A stretch of DNA of 64,000 nucleotides from JABCYV01 sp035512155 (lineage in GTDB: Bacteria > Acidobacteriota > Terriglobia > Terriglobales > Acidobacteriaceae). Location: positions 74,042 to 138,041 of the forward strand of contig DATKEN010000123.1 of assembly GCA_035512155.1 (NCBI GenBank), written 5' to 3'. Both the position numbers and the translations under genes were made by a program. The number at the start of each line of letters is the position of its first letter. Positions within the stretch are counted from its first letter, which is position 1. Under the pieces are notes generated by a model. It was not told the DNA's origin, searched no databases, and worked only from the letters and a program-made list of their open reading frames with translations. Shown here piece by piece: positions 17,438 through 26,757 of the stretch.

Positions 17438-18850
17438 CTATGCAGCGACGGGCGATGCCACGTACGGCCGGACCATTTTCTTGGGGTCGACAACGCGATC
17501 GAATTCGGCTTCCGTCACGAAGCCGAGCTTGAGCGCGGCAACCTTGAGCGTGAGGTCGTTGTCCATCGCGTAATGGGCAATCTTCGAAGCCTTGTCATAG
17601 CCGATCACCGGCGAAAGTGCCGTGACCAGCATGAGTGACTCCTCGACATACTGGTTGATCTTCTTCAAATTAGGCTTAGTTCCTTCGACCAGGAATTTCC
17701 GGAAGTTCGTGCACGAATCGGTCATCAGGGTGATTGAGTGGGTCACGTTATAGATGATCAGAGGCTTGTAGACGTTCATCTCGAGGTAACCGCCGGCACC
17801 GCCAAAGCCCACCGCGGTGTCGTTCGCCATCACCTGGACGGCGACCATCGCGAGAGCTTCGGCCTGGGTCGGGTTTACTTTGCCAGGCATAATCGAGGAG
17901 CCTGGTTCGTTTTCTGGTATCCGCAGTTCGGCGAAGCCCGCCCGCGGTCCGCAGGACATGAGCCGGATGTCATTCGCGATCTTATAGAGTGAAACGGCGA
18001 GTGTGCGGAGCGTACCGGAAAGTTGTACTTGACCGTCGTGAGCGCCCTGCACGGTGAACTTGTTTGGCGCAGAGACGAACTGCAAGCTTGTGAGCTTGGC
18101 GATCTCGGCTGCAGCGGCATCCCCGAAGCCAGGTGCTGCATTGATGCCGGTGCCCACCGCCGTGCCCCCGAGCGCGAGACGATAGATACTCTTCAACGCG
18201 TCTTCGATCCGGTCGAGATCGTCTGCGAGCACGCCTGCATAGCCTGACCACTCCTGCCCGAGAGTGAGCGGGGTAGCGTCTTGCATGTGCGTGCGGCCGA
18301 TCTTGACGATGTCGTCCCACTCCTTTGCCTTTGCGGCAATCGCATCGTGCAGCTGTTTCACCGCTGGCATAAGCCTCTGCTTCACATTGACGGCAGCCGC
18401 GATATTCATCGCCGACGGAAATGTGTCGTTCGACGATTGGGACATGTTGACGTGGTCGTTAGGGTGAACCGGAGTCTTGCTCCCCAGCGGCGTGCCGGCG
18501 ATTTGGCAACAACGGTTCGAGATCACTTCGTTCACGTTCATATTGAACTGGGTGCCGCTGCCCGTCATCCAAACGTGCAACGGGAACATGTCGTGGTGCT
18601 GGCCGGCCAGGATCTCGTCGCAGACTTGAGCGATCAGATCGTGGCGCTTCTTGTCGAGGCGCTTACCGGCAAAGTTTGCATTGGCCGCGCCTTTCTTCAA
18701 AATGGCATAGGCCGTAATCATTTCGCGGGGAATTAAATCCTTCCCGATGTCGAAGTGTTCGAGCGAACGCTGGGTTTGTGCGCCCCAGAGCTTGTCGGCC
18801 GGAACATCTACCTCGCCCAGACTGTCGGTTTCCTTGCGAATTTCTGGCAT
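17438..18850 (-). CDS. fumC: Class II fumarate hydratase
   Basis: 470 residues. It interconverts fumarate and L-malate in the TCA cycle. The superfamily signature GSSIMPGKVNPTQ is intact, with the catalytic Ser in GSS; other conserved blocks are TGSGTQFNMNVNEVI, SQSSNDTFPSAM, KIGRTHMQDATPLTLGQE and GGTAVGTGINA. FumC-type SGTQ/N-N-E and GRTH blocks favour fumarase, although aspartase is closely related. An AAGGAG Shine-Dalgarno precedes the ATG. It is followed by a porin gene upstream on the same strand, with no obvious operon link. Confidence 0.93.
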   Translation of the reverse strand: MPEIRKETDSLGEVDVPADKLWGAQTQRSLEHFDIGKDLIPREMITAYAILKKGAANANFAGKRLDKKRHDLIAQVCDEILAGQHHDMFPLHVWMTGSGTQFNMNVNEVISNRCCQIAGTPLGSKTPVHPNDHVNMSQSSNDTFPSAMNIAAAVNVKQRLMPAVKQLHDAIAAKAKEWDDIVKIGRTHMQDATPLTLGQEWSGYAGVLADDLDRIEDALKSIYRLALGGTAVGTGINAAPGFGDAAAAEIAKLTSLQFVSAPNKFTVQGAHDGQVQLSGTLRTLAVSLYKIANDIRLMSCGPRAGFAELRIPENEPGSSIMPGKVNPTQAEALAMVAVQVMANDTAVGFGGAGGYLEMNVYKPLIIYNVTHSITLMTDSCTNFRKFLVEGTKPNLKKINQYVEESLMLVTALSPVIGYDKASKIAHYAMDNDLTLKVAALKLGFVTEAEFDRVVDPKKMVRPYVASPVAA

Positions 18851-18976
18851 CTTATTCTCCTTTTTGACCGGCAGTTATGCCGGATCATTCGGTTTGGCTC
18901 TTCCGATTTATGTTCATTGTTTTGGCGATAGGACATCTCTAGTTTTAATAACTGACTCCTTTCGTTTCCCCTCGTT

Positions 18977-20275
18977 CTAAAACTCCACTTTTGTTCTGAA
19001 CCCTAAAACGACAGCGTGTCCTGTTCTCGCGCCCACGTTCGCGTAGTACTGAATCACTGGCTGCAGGAGCAGCATATGTAAGGGATCCAGAAGCGTGTTG
19101 AATTCGATGCCGTGCTCCACCTTCCACGCGGGCGTGCTTTGCGGATCAAATTGCTGGCTCAACCGGTTTTGCACGTAGCCCAGCGACATTGTGTTGTGAA
19201 TTGGCAGGGGCAACGGCTCATTGAAGCGTAGCCCCGCAGTGAGCATGGTGTTGTTGCGGTTGACGTTCGCCGGGCTCCAGTCGTATGCAAACGTCCCGTC
19301 CAAGCCCCTTGCTTCCTTCGGGTCAACGCGCCAGAGCGCTTGGCTCGCCATCCAGTACAACAGATAGTCCCCCGACCGCGGTCTCGCGCTCGACGCCGTT
19401 GCGAACTCTCCAGGATTGTAAGAAGCGCCAAACTGATAGAGCCCGGAGTATCCCTTGCGACTTTCGACGCTGTCGAAGGCGCGTACGGAGCTAGCGTTCT
19501 TGCCCGGAGTGAACCCGATCTCAGAGATGCTCACCGGTACTCCGCGAAACTGTGGAACTAATCCAGTCGGATTATGGGCAAAGGGCTCGCGGTCTTCGGC
19601 TTCGACCATCGATTTCATGTAAAGGTTGTGAATGGGGACAACGCGCACTTCCATCGCTGGCGTTGACGGGGGATCGAAAGACTCGAAGTCCGTGAACAGA
19701 TTGCCCAATGCGTATCCCATCGGCTCGAAGATGAATGACGCCGCGTAGTGTTGCGCGCCATAGAAGTCTTGACCTGCAAACTGGCCGATACGCGCCGCGA
19801 TTCTCTCGTCGATCCATCGCTTCTCGAGCCACCAAGAATCCAGGCGGCACGTATTCATGCTGGACATCCCACTCGGACTTGTCAGGAGGCCCAGATAAGC
19901 TCCGAGATTGCCTCCGCCCTGCCACAGCGCTGTCGCATGGAAATACAGGTCGTGAATACCGACCAGCTTTCCGAAATCGATGTCCACCGTCCCGCGAAAA
20001 CGATTCCAGCTCGCGAAGCGCTCTTTCTGCGGGCTCTCGATGTTCCACAGAGAATCGCTCACGTACTGGAAATCGAATCGGACGCCACGTTCCAACAAGC
20101 GCGTCCTTTCGCCGCCCCATTCGCCGAACAGGTGGCCGTACGGGCCCTGACCTGTCTCATGGCTGTCCGGACCGCCGAGTGTTTCCTCCTGTTGGCCTTG
20201 CGAAGACAACGGAACTACTAGCGCGCAAAAGCCAGAGAAAACCACAAAAGCAATTCGAAGCATTCGTGCATTCAT
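18977..20275 (-). CDS. OprB-like carbohydrate porin
   Basis: 432 residues from the ATG at 20275, where a signal peptide begins (NARMLRIAFVVFSGFCALVVPLSSQGQ); the longer frame starts at a TTG without a peptide. The mature chain shows alternating beta-strand patterns and ends in KVEF, the C-terminal aromatic outer-membrane signature. Segments such as ERGVRFDFQYVSDSLWN, GTVDIDFGKLVGI and LYQFGASYNPGEF match the OprB family, which forms sugar-selective outer-membrane pores. Substrate is not predictable. Confidence 0.85.
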   Translation of the reverse strand: MNARMLRIAFVVFSGFCALVVPLSSQGQQEETLGGPDSHETGQGPYGHLFGEWGGERTRLLERGVRFDFQYVSDSLWNIESPQKERFASWNRFRGTVDIDFGKLVGIHDLYFHATALWQGGGNLGAYLGLLTSPSGMSSMNTCRLDSWWLEKRWIDERIAARIGQFAGQDFYGAQHYAASFIFEPMGYALGNLFTDFESFDPPSTPAMEVRVVPIHNLYMKSMVEAEDREPFAHNPTGLVPQFRGVPVSISEIGFTPGKNASSVRAFDSVESRKGYSGLYQFGASYNPGEFATASSARPRSGDYLLYWMASQALWRVDPKEARGLDGTFAYDWSPANVNRNNTMLTAGLRFNEPLPLPIHNTMSLGYVQNRLSQQFDPQSTPAWKVEHGIEFNTLLDPLHMLLLQPVIQYYANVGARTGHAVVLGFRTKVEF

Positions 20276-20302
20276 AGCTGAACCATCAGCACAGCAGCTC
20301 AA

Positions 20303-20697
20303 TGAAGTCTTATGCGCCTCGCAGTCTTCCTAACCAAACGTGAACGAAAAAGCCTGAACGCCGGGACCAAGGAATTCGATCTCAAAAGTGCGGTCTCCTA
20401 TTTGACCCTTTTGCCGGATGAGCTGATAAAGAAGACGGGCTCTCGAACCTCGTCGATGCCGTCAGGGGCGGAGTCAATCAACTCCGGAATCGTCACCGGG
20501 CGCGGTGCCGTCCAATTTTACGTTTTCCTCCTTGAGATACCTTAGACAACCAAGGGCCTACCCGGGTGGGAACCGCACTTGAAGACGAGTGACGCAGCGG
20601 ACTCTTTCCCGCAATCAAGTAAGTGTGCTCTTGTCGAACGTTTTCCGTCAACAGGCATACTCGGGATTGGCCGACGGAATCGGAACAACAGTCGAAA
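20303..20697. other. Gene-free stretch next to an insertion-sequence scar
   Basis: 395 bases with no supported gene. The transposase remnant begins at its right edge, so this may be the target of an old deletion that removed most of the insertion sequence. No inverted repeats typical of an element end were found. Confidence 0.4.
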
Positions 20698-20919
20698 TCA
20701 ACCTTGGCGACTATCCGCCAGCAGTCGCTCGAACCAGCGAACTTGCCCGCTCGCTTCCATTCCCACGCGCACCTTGTGTCCTTGTTCTTTCAGACCCCGA
20801 TAGAACTTCTCTGCTTCCAGGCTATGTTCCAGTCGCTGCTCCTGAAACTCTCCTGTGTCGGTATCTACCCACGCAATTTGTTGGAAGCCCGGGTGATAGT
20901 CACAACCTATAATCAACAT
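20698..20919 (-). pseudogene. IS110-family transposase, N-terminal remnant
   Basis: 73 residues starting at ATG 20919. The sequence (LIIGCDYHPGFQQIAWVDTDTG...FYRGL...VRVGMEASGQVRWFERLLA) is the start of the DEDD/RuvC-like catalytic domain of IS110/IS1111 transposases; the first catalytic Asp (GCDYHP) and the Glu of GMEASG are present. A normal protein is about 330-350 residues, so three quarters are missing and the reading frame stops after ADSRQG. This is a decayed insertion sequence, not mobile. Confidence 0.85.
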
Positions 20920-21051
20920 GTTCGGCTCCTTTCTCCCCAGCCTTGGTTGGTTGGCACCACCAAAGATTACTCGGGCACTGGAGCCGACATTGTCATGGAA
21001 TCATTTGCACCACCTGAGACCGTGGGCGAGAAAGCTCGCGCCTGCATTGGT

Positions 21052-21933
21052 CTATTCAGTGGCTTTCGCGCGAATCACAGCAATCAGGGCCGCCGTAGTG
21101 GAGACGTCGATGCCGTAACGTTCCCCACCGCGCACAATCGGACCGCCAATGGCATCCAATTCGAGCTGCCGCCTGGAGGCAAGGTCCTTCTGCATGGAGC
21201 TGCGTGTGCCCGAGGGCAAGCCGTCGAAGATCGCCTGGATCTGGGCCGCGTCTGCTTCTGCGCCCCTTGCTTGCGCCACGCCGCAGACCTCAGCCATGGC
21301 GGAAATCAACTTGCGTTTCCACCCCGCATCCGCGTAGATCTCCCCTTTGTTCATACCGGATGCCGACGTCACGAGCGCGAATGGTCCCAGGAAGCAGAGC
21401 TTGTTCCACAGCAGAGTCTGCTCGTTCTGGATGAACCGGCACGTGAATTCGAGATCGCGCAATCGTGCGACGATTGCGCCCAGGACTTGCTCTCCACTGG
21501 CGGCAAGGTTGAGATTTACGAACGGGGAGCGCTGCACGAACCGTCCCGGGGCAATCTTCTCGGCTTCAACCGCGATCGTCGCCGGCAGCACGCGATCACG
21601 TCCAAAGTGTGCGCGTAGGAGCTCGACGTGATCCACTCCGTTCAGCAACGGAACTATACAGCGTGGCAATGACTGCACGGCTTCGAGCGCCTTTTTTAGT
21701 TGATAGGTTTTAGTTGCGATCCACAGCACGTCAACCGGACTTGAGAGCGTGGCTATGACTCTCGCTGGCGCAGTAATGGCGACGGCGCCTGACGGACGCT
21801 CCAGTGACAAATTTGCGGGATAACCCGGCAGCCTCTCTGGTCGTACTACTACGGTGACGCCTTCGCCAAGGGATGCTACCGCGGTGCCAACCAGACCTCC
21901 GATGGCTCCGGCTCCCAAAACTGCATGCTCCAT
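21052..21933 (-). CDS. panE: Ketopantoate reductase (ApbA/PanE family)
   Basis: 293 residues. An N-terminal Rossmann fold with the GAGAIGGLVG dinucleotide loop (residues 7-16) is followed by the family helical domain with NGVDHVELL and QNEQTLLWNKLCFLGPFA; the conserved Lys and Asn of this last block are catalytic in PanE. PanE reduces ketopantoate with NADPH in pantothenate synthesis. The other steps panB and panC lie 34 kb away. It ends a four-gene minus-strand run, so a related 2-hydroxyacid role is also possible. Confidence 0.82.
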   Translation of the reverse strand: MEHAVLGAGAIGGLVGTAVASLGEGVTVVVRPERLPGYPANLSLERPSGAVAITAPARVIATLSSPVDVLWIATKTYQLKKALEAVQSLPRCIVPLLNGVDHVELLRAHFGRDRVLPATIAVEAEKIAPGRFVQRSPFVNLNLAASGEQVLGAIVARLRDLEFTCRFIQNEQTLLWNKLCFLGPFALVTSASGMNKGEIYADAGWKRKLISAMAEVCGVAQARGAEADAAQIQAIFDGLPSGTRSSMQKDLASRRQLELDAIGGPIVRGGERYGIDVSTTAALIAVIRAKATE

Positions 21934-21971
21934 GCCAGCACCCCCCGGTAGACGCTATGCCGCGCACTTCA

Positions 21972-22772
21972 CTATTCATCCACCACTGGATTCCGTAACG
22001 TCCCCACTCCCTCCACGCTCACCTCGATCACCTCTCCAGCGACAACCGGGCCCACGCCTTTGGGCGTTCCCGTGGCGATCACGTCCCCGGGAAAGAGCGT
22101 CATGACTTGCGTGATGTAACGGATTATGACTTCCAGTGGAAATATGAAATCCCGCGTGTTGCCCTGCTGGCGGATCTCCCCGCTAACCCGGGTTTCGACG
22201 CTGACGCCCGCCCAGGGGTCAATCTCGTCCGTGACCAGCGGGCCTACCGGGCAGAAAGTGTCGAAGCCCTTGGCGCGGGTCCACTGGCTATCATTTTTCT
22301 GCACATCGCGCGCCGTTACGTCGTTGAGGCAGGTGTAACCCAGAATATAGGGACGAACGTCTTCGTCAGGGCCGGCTTTGTAGCACGTGCGACCCACCAC
22401 TACCGCGAGCTCACCTTCGAAATCCACCCGCTGCGAGAATTTGGGCCGGCGAATCTGCTGCTCCGGCGCCAGCAACGAGGATGGCGGTTTGAAAAATATC
22501 AAAGGCTCCGCCGGGACTTCATTTCCCAGCTCGGCAGCATGCTCGCGGTAATTGCGGCCCACGCAAACAATTTTTGATGGGCGAACCGGCGCCAACAGCC
22601 TGGCCTCGGCGAAAGGCAGACGATCCATCCGCTTGGTGGGCAAATCTTCAATGTCCCCGCCCATCTGTTCTGGCGGACGCAGCAGCAGCCGGGTAATCTC
22701 GTTTTTCCCCGCGACGGATTCGACCAGGCCGTAGTGAACCTGACTATCGAGTTGAAAGCGGCAATATTTCAT
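21972..22772 (-). CDS. Fumarylacetoacetate hydrolase-family protein
   Basis: 266 residues. C-terminal FAH domain blocks are clear: CVGRNYREHAAELGN, FFKPPSSLLAP, VDFEGELAVVVGRTC (metal-binding acids), LGYTCLNDVTARDVQ, FCPVGPLVTDEI, and FPGDVIATGTPKGVGPV. FAH proteins hydrolyse or isomerise acylpyruvate-type compounds with Mg or Mn; acylpyruvase or oxaloacetate tautomerase/decarboxylase activity is likeliest. It lies 38 bases upstream of the panE-like gene and 34 bases downstream of the lipoprotein gene. Confidence 0.88.
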   Translation of the reverse strand: MKYCRFQLDSQVHYGLVESVAGKNEITRLLLRPPEQMGGDIEDLPTKRMDRLPFAEARLLAPVRPSKIVCVGRNYREHAAELGNEVPAEPLIFFKPPSSLLAPEQQIRRPKFSQRVDFEGELAVVVGRTCYKAGPDEDVRPYILGYTCLNDVTARDVQKNDSQWTRAKGFDTFCPVGPLVTDEIDPWAGVSVETRVSGEIRQQGNTRDFIFPLEVIIRYITQVMTLFPGDVIATGTPKGVGPVVAGEVIEVSVEGVGTLRNPVVDE

Positions 22773-22806
22773 AGCACCTCAGGGACAGATTTAACTCCAA
22801 GCAATT

Positions 22807-23922
22807 TCATGGTATGACTTCGCTGGCCTCATCCGACTTCGCACTTTCGTTTCCACGCAGATCAATCGCCGAAACAGAATAGAAATAGGTTTTGCCCGAA
22901 ATGACATTCGCGTCACGAAACGCAGGACTCTTCAACAGTTCTGAGTTGATCTTTGCGGGCGGGCCGCTGCCCTCTTCGTGGCGATAGACGTTATAGCCGG
23001 CGAGGTCGACGTCTGCGTTCGGTGCCCAGACCAAATCCACGAACGGCGCTTGCCCCACACCTGAAAAGACGGCCTGCAGTCCAGATGGGACAGCCGGAGG
23101 GAAAATATCGCGGGTAAACACCTTCACAACCGGTGTGTCATCGCCCTCTACCTCTGCTTCCGGCCGGCCGGGTGCTGAAATCACAGTGACCACCGTCCCA
23201 CGGTAGAAGTGATTTTTCTCCCACTCGATGGTCGGATCCAGCAATTCGAGCTTGGCGCAGCCTTGCGCATCGGTCTCACCGACTCTCGTCTCGGTCTTAC
23301 CCCCTTCGACACGGCGGTAGACGCGGATTCGATAGTTAAGCACCGGAGTTGGCGCCGTGATGGCCGCTCCGCACGACCATGAAACGCGCACCCCCTGGGC
23401 TGTGACCTCGGCCGTGAAATCCGATGGAGGCGGGACAGTTGGCGCACCCGGCACCAGAACCTGATTGGAAAGCCCCGCGCTGCGGCCCCTAGTGTTCAGC
23501 ACTGAAACGGCGTATGCAATCTGAGCCGTGGGATCTTGTTCCTCAAGTTGGCGAGGAAGGGTGTCCGCATAACTGGCCCGAACTTTTTCAGTGGCCTTCT
23601 TCGACTTATTTTTCTTCGAGGGTGGTGGCGGCGGAGGGGGCGCGGGAACTTCTCCTACCGAGCTTGCACATCCGCTCATGGTTCCTGTCGAGCTGCGGCA
23701 GATGCGAGTGACGCCCAGGTGACGTACCCTTTCCTGATCCGTGGTGCGGTTAGGAACGGTCCACGACAGTGAAACCTTGTCGCCCTTGCGTCCCGCGCTC
23801 AGATCAGTCACTGGCTGGGGCAGCTCCAGCGAGGGCGGCAGAGGCGGGCCCGGCGTGCCGCAGCCGGCCAGCAACCCTGTAAACGCCATTGCAAACAAGA
23901 GCGTGACGAGCGCTGGCTTCAT
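22807..23922 (-). CDS. Lipoprotein with fibronectin type III domains
   Basis: 371 residues from ATG 23922, whose product begins with a signal peptide ending in a lipobox (GLLAGC, Cys21). The longer frame upstream overlaps nothing but lacks a signal peptide. Three immunoglobulin-like FN3 domains are seen, each with the typical W..P....D..GY.VYR pattern: LSWTVPNRTT, VSWSCGAAITAP...YRIRVYRR, and DLVWAPNADVDLAGYNVYRHEEG...YFYSVSAIDLRGNES. A low-complexity proline/lysine stretch (PPPPPPPSKKNKSKK) lies between the first two. Likely a surface or periplasmic adhesion/scaffold protein. Confidence 0.8.
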   Translation of the reverse strand: MKPALVTLLFAMAFTGLLAGCGTPGPPLPPSLELPQPVTDLSAGRKGDKVSLSWTVPNRTTDQERVRHLGVTRICRSSTGTMSGCASSVGEVPAPPPPPPPSKKNKSKKATEKVRASYADTLPRQLEEQDPTAQIAYAVSVLNTRGRSAGLSNQVLVPGAPTVPPPSDFTAEVTAQGVRVSWSCGAAITAPTPVLNYRIRVYRRVEGGKTETRVGETDAQGCAKLELLDPTIEWEKNHFYRGTVVTVISAPGRPEAEVEGDDTPVVKVFTRDIFPPAVPSGLQAVFSGVGQAPFVDLVWAPNADVDLAGYNVYRHEEGSGPPAKINSELLKSPAFRDANVISGKTYFYSVSAIDLRGNESAKSDEASEVIP

Positions 23923-23994
23923 GAAAGGGGAGCAACAGAATAACAGAAGAGGATTGCAGCCGACCGACTCACGCGCCACAGCGATCTCGGCCAA

Positions 23995-25347
23995 CTACGC
24001 CACCAGTTCCTTCACTCCTTCGCGAAAGACGCGGGTGTGTTGGTCGATGTCCGAAGCATCAGTCTGTGGCGACATCAACGCCATATTGTGGAATGGAGTC
24101 AGCAGGATGCCCCGGTTCATGGCATAGAGATGCATGAACCGTTCCAGTTCAAAGTCCATGGCCTCATGAGCCTCGGTGCCGTTTGTTGGCGGGCCAGGCG
24201 AGAATAAATATTCGGCGCGACAGCCCAGCCGGGTCACGTGCCATGGCAAGGCGAATTCTGCAATGGCCTTCTCCACTCCTATCGTCCAACGCTCTGCCAT
24301 CGGAATCATGCGGTCGAAGGCGTCTTTTGTCAGCACCTTGGTCAGCGTAGCCCGCATAGCGGCCAGCGAAAGTGCGTTACCTGCCAGCGTTCCCCCAATG
24401 CCACCGGTGTCGCAATCTTCCAGATTCTGCTGGTCGGCGATGCGCGTTGCGACCTCCTGGGTAAATCCGTAAGCAGCTCCTGGAACTCCTCCCGCAATGG
24501 GCTTGCCGAAAACCAGGACGTCCGGCTGAAGACTCTCGGCGCGAGTGTAACCTCCAGGGCCGGCGCAAATGGTGTGAGTCTCGTCAATGATGAGCAGGGT
24601 GCCATGCTTGCGGGTCAGTTCGCGCAAAGCCTTATGAAAGGCGGGCGCAGGATGCACGATGCCAACGTTAGTCATGACCGGCTCAGCCAGGACACAGGCC
24701 ACGTCACCGGGAGCAAGGGCCTGTTCCAACGAGACAGGATCATTGAACTCGACGACCTTGGTCGTGACCGCAGGATCAACGGGTGGCCCGATGTTGCCGC
24801 GGCGAGCATGGGCCACGCCGTCTTTCAGAGTGATGAAAGTCTCATCCACCGTGCCGTGGTAACACCAGTTGAAGACTAGAATCTTTGGACGCTGGGTAAT
24901 TTGTCGTGCCAGCCGGATAGAAAAGCGGTTCGCGTCAGTGGCGGTGAGCGCGAATTGCCAGTAGGGCAATCCGAAACGCTGCTGCAACTCTTCACCAACG
25001 AGGACTGAATCTTCGCTGGGCAGCATCAGGGTAATACCCCGGCGTATCTGGTCCTCGACCGCCTTGACCGTCGCGAAAGGCGAGTGTCCGGTCATGGCGC
25101 CAGTGTCGCCAAGACAGAAGTCGATGTAGCGGTGTCCGTCCACATCGTAGAAGTGTGTACCCTGGGCCTCGCGCACGAATGGCGGAAATGCTCCCGCCCA
25201 CTTCACCATCCAGTTCATGGGCACGCCCCCCAACAATGACTTGCCCGCGCGCTCAAACAAGGCCTTGGATTTGGGGCGCTCGTCGACGAACCGCTTCTGC
25301 TCACGTTGCATCAAAGATTTCAGGCGCTGGCGTTCTATCGTGCTCAC
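23995..25347 (-). CDS. Class III aminotransferase (glutamate-1-semialdehyde aminomutase-like)
   Basis: 450 residues from the GTG at 25347; a GAGGAG site 7-8 bases upstream decides this start over the longer frame. PLP-fold landmarks: DVDGHRYIDFCLGDTGAMTGH, the LLIIDETHT aspartate, and the Schiff-base lysine in FGKPIAGGVPGAAYGF. It differs from the true hemL in this window and in the region where glutamate-semialdehyde is bound, so another amino-group acceptor is likely (class III enzymes act on omega-amino acids, diamines or 2-amino acids). Head of the operon-like run 25.3-21 kb. Confidence 0.87.
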   Translation of the reverse strand: MSTIERQRLKSLMQREQKRFVDERPKSKALFERAGKSLLGGVPMNWMVKWAGAFPPFVREAQGTHFYDVDGHRYIDFCLGDTGAMTGHSPFATVKAVEDQIRRGITLMLPSEDSVLVGEELQQRFGLPYWQFALTATDANRFSIRLARQITQRPKILVFNWCYHGTVDETFITLKDGVAHARRGNIGPPVDPAVTTKVVEFNDPVSLEQALAPGDVACVLAEPVMTNVGIVHPAPAFHKALRELTRKHGTLLIIDETHTICAGPGGYTRAESLQPDVLVFGKPIAGGVPGAAYGFTQEVATRIADQQNLEDCDTGGIGGTLAGNALSLAAMRATLTKVLTKDAFDRMIPMAERWTIGVEKAIAEFALPWHVTRLGCRAEYLFSPGPPTNGTEAHEAMDFELERFMHLYAMNRGILLTPFHNMALMSPQTDASDIDQHTRVFREGVKELVA

Positions 25348-25507
25348 GAAGCTTCTCCTCACATTTATTCGTGCGCTTGTGTCGGCTCGAGCCGCCACGA
25401 TTTGCGGTTGACATTTAGGCCAACTGGATTAGAGTTGTCGGCACACTTCCCTGCGCTTTCCCCATTCGGCCCCGGCTCGAAATTTAATTCTTCGAGGTGT
25501 ATGAGTT

Positions 25508-26716
25508 ATGAAAACCCGTGCCCGCAAAGCCACGATCATAGACGCCACGTCTCTGTTGAACCAACAAAAGCATCACCCGACGCCCAGGCCGGGACGAGCG
25601 TTTGGCGCAACCCGTTTACCGCAAACCTTCCAGACTGTGATCGATCCCACGAAGCATCCACTGCAGCCTTGGCGTGATCTTCCACCACCTACCGGCGCGC
25701 CGCCCTTCCATCTCTCACTGGACAGTATCCTCTCCGCCGACGCCATGAATTCCATAGAAACCTCGGGGACCATGGTTTTTCACTCGGTCGGGGATACCGG
25801 AGGGGTCAACACTCCCAGCCAGATTGAAAACGTAGCAAGCTACATGGAGATGGAATTCGGCACGCCGGACGTGACCATGCATCCCTCGTTCTTTTATCAC
25901 CTGGGCGACGTGGTTTATTACGATGGCGAACTGGACAACTACTATCCCGAATTCTACGAGCCCTACATGAATTATCCGGCGCCGATCATGGCCATCCCCG
26001 GAAACCACGATGGTGATGTCGACCCTCAGACCGGAGAATCCAGTTTAGAGGGTTTTGTACGGAACTTCTGCAGCCAGGCTCCCACCCATACCCCAGAAGG
26101 GCACGACGCCCCGCGAACCACCATGACCCAGCCCTACGTTTACTGGACTCTGCTGACACCGCTGGTGACCGTAATCGGTCTTTACAGCAATTGTCCCGAG
26201 GGCGGCCAGCTCAGCCAGGCCCAGATCGACTGGTTTGAGTCAGAACTGAAATCGGCGCCGAGTGATCGTGCCCTCATCGTCGCCGTCCACCATCCGATTT
26301 ATTCCGCTTACGGAAGCAAACCCGGCAGCCAGCACCTGAAAGGCGTGCTCGAGCAAGCGTCGGCTTCTGCTGGCCGTGTGCCGGAACTGGTGCTTTCCGG
26401 TCACGTTCACAATTACCAGCGTTTTCAGGGTTCACTAAACGGGCAGGCAGTCCCGATGATTGTGGCGGGCGCGGGAGGCTACAATCCCGCGCTGCACACG
26501 CTCTCGAAGGTCTTTCACAGCGGCAAGCTTCCGATACAAATGGCTGGCGGAGATGGCATCCTGGAGAACTTCTGCGACAACCAGCATGGCTATCAGCGAA
26601 TCACTGTGACGAAGAAGAAAATCCAATGCGACTACGGGGCCGTGCCCGATCCTGGGAGTACGAAAAAGGGAGCACCTGGAATATTCGACTCCCTGAGCAT
26701 CAAGACCAACTACTGA
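25508..26716 (+). CDS. Metallophosphoesterase (purple-acid-phosphatase-like)
   Basis: 402 residues with all metallophosphoesterase motifs: GDTGG, YHLGDVVYYDG, IPGNHDGD, AVHHPIYSA and LSGHVHNYQRF. The spacing of these motifs resembles purple acid phosphatases and bacterial cyclic-nucleotide or phosphodiester phosphatases. No signal peptide is seen, and the first 80 residues (basic, proline-rich) precede the fold. Substrate unknown. The gene is convergent with hslU and is followed by a hairpin terminator. Confidence 0.85.
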   Translation: MKTRARKATIIDATSLLNQQKHHPTPRPGRAFGATRLPQTFQTVIDPTKHPLQPWRDLPPPTGAPPFHLSLDSILSADAMNSIETSGTMVFHSVGDTGGVNTPSQIENVASYMEMEFGTPDVTMHPSFFYHLGDVVYYDGELDNYYPEFYEPYMNYPAPIMAIPGNHDGDVDPQTGESSLEGFVRNFCSQAPTHTPEGHDAPRTTMTQPYVYWTLLTPLVTVIGLYSNCPEGGQLSQAQIDWFESELKSAPSDRALIVAVHHPIYSAYGSKPGSQHLKGVLEQASASAGRVPELVLSGHVHNYQRFQGSLNGQAVPMIVAGAGGYNPALHTLSKVFHSGKLPIQMAGGDGILENFCDNQHGYQRITVTKKKIQCDYGAVPDPGSTKKGAPGIFDSLSIKTNY

Positions 26717-26728
26717 AGGGCTAAAACT

Positions 26729-26751
26729 GGGACGGGCGAGACGCCCGTCCC
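26729..26751. terminator. Strong hairpin between convergent genes
   Basis: A perfect 10-bp stem GGGACGGGCG / CGCCCGTCCC with a 3-base loop. On the minus strand it is followed by CAGTTTTAG, giving a short T-run for hslU; on the plus strand there is no T-run. It probably ends transcription from one or both sides, and may be one of the dispersed palindromic repeats. Confidence 0.6.
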
Positions 26752-26757
26752 CCGTCG

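Noticed and set aside
20623..21618. 331-codon plus-strand frame opposite panE-like and IS110 remnant
   Set aside because: Overlaps two recognisable minus-strand features and has no family signature.
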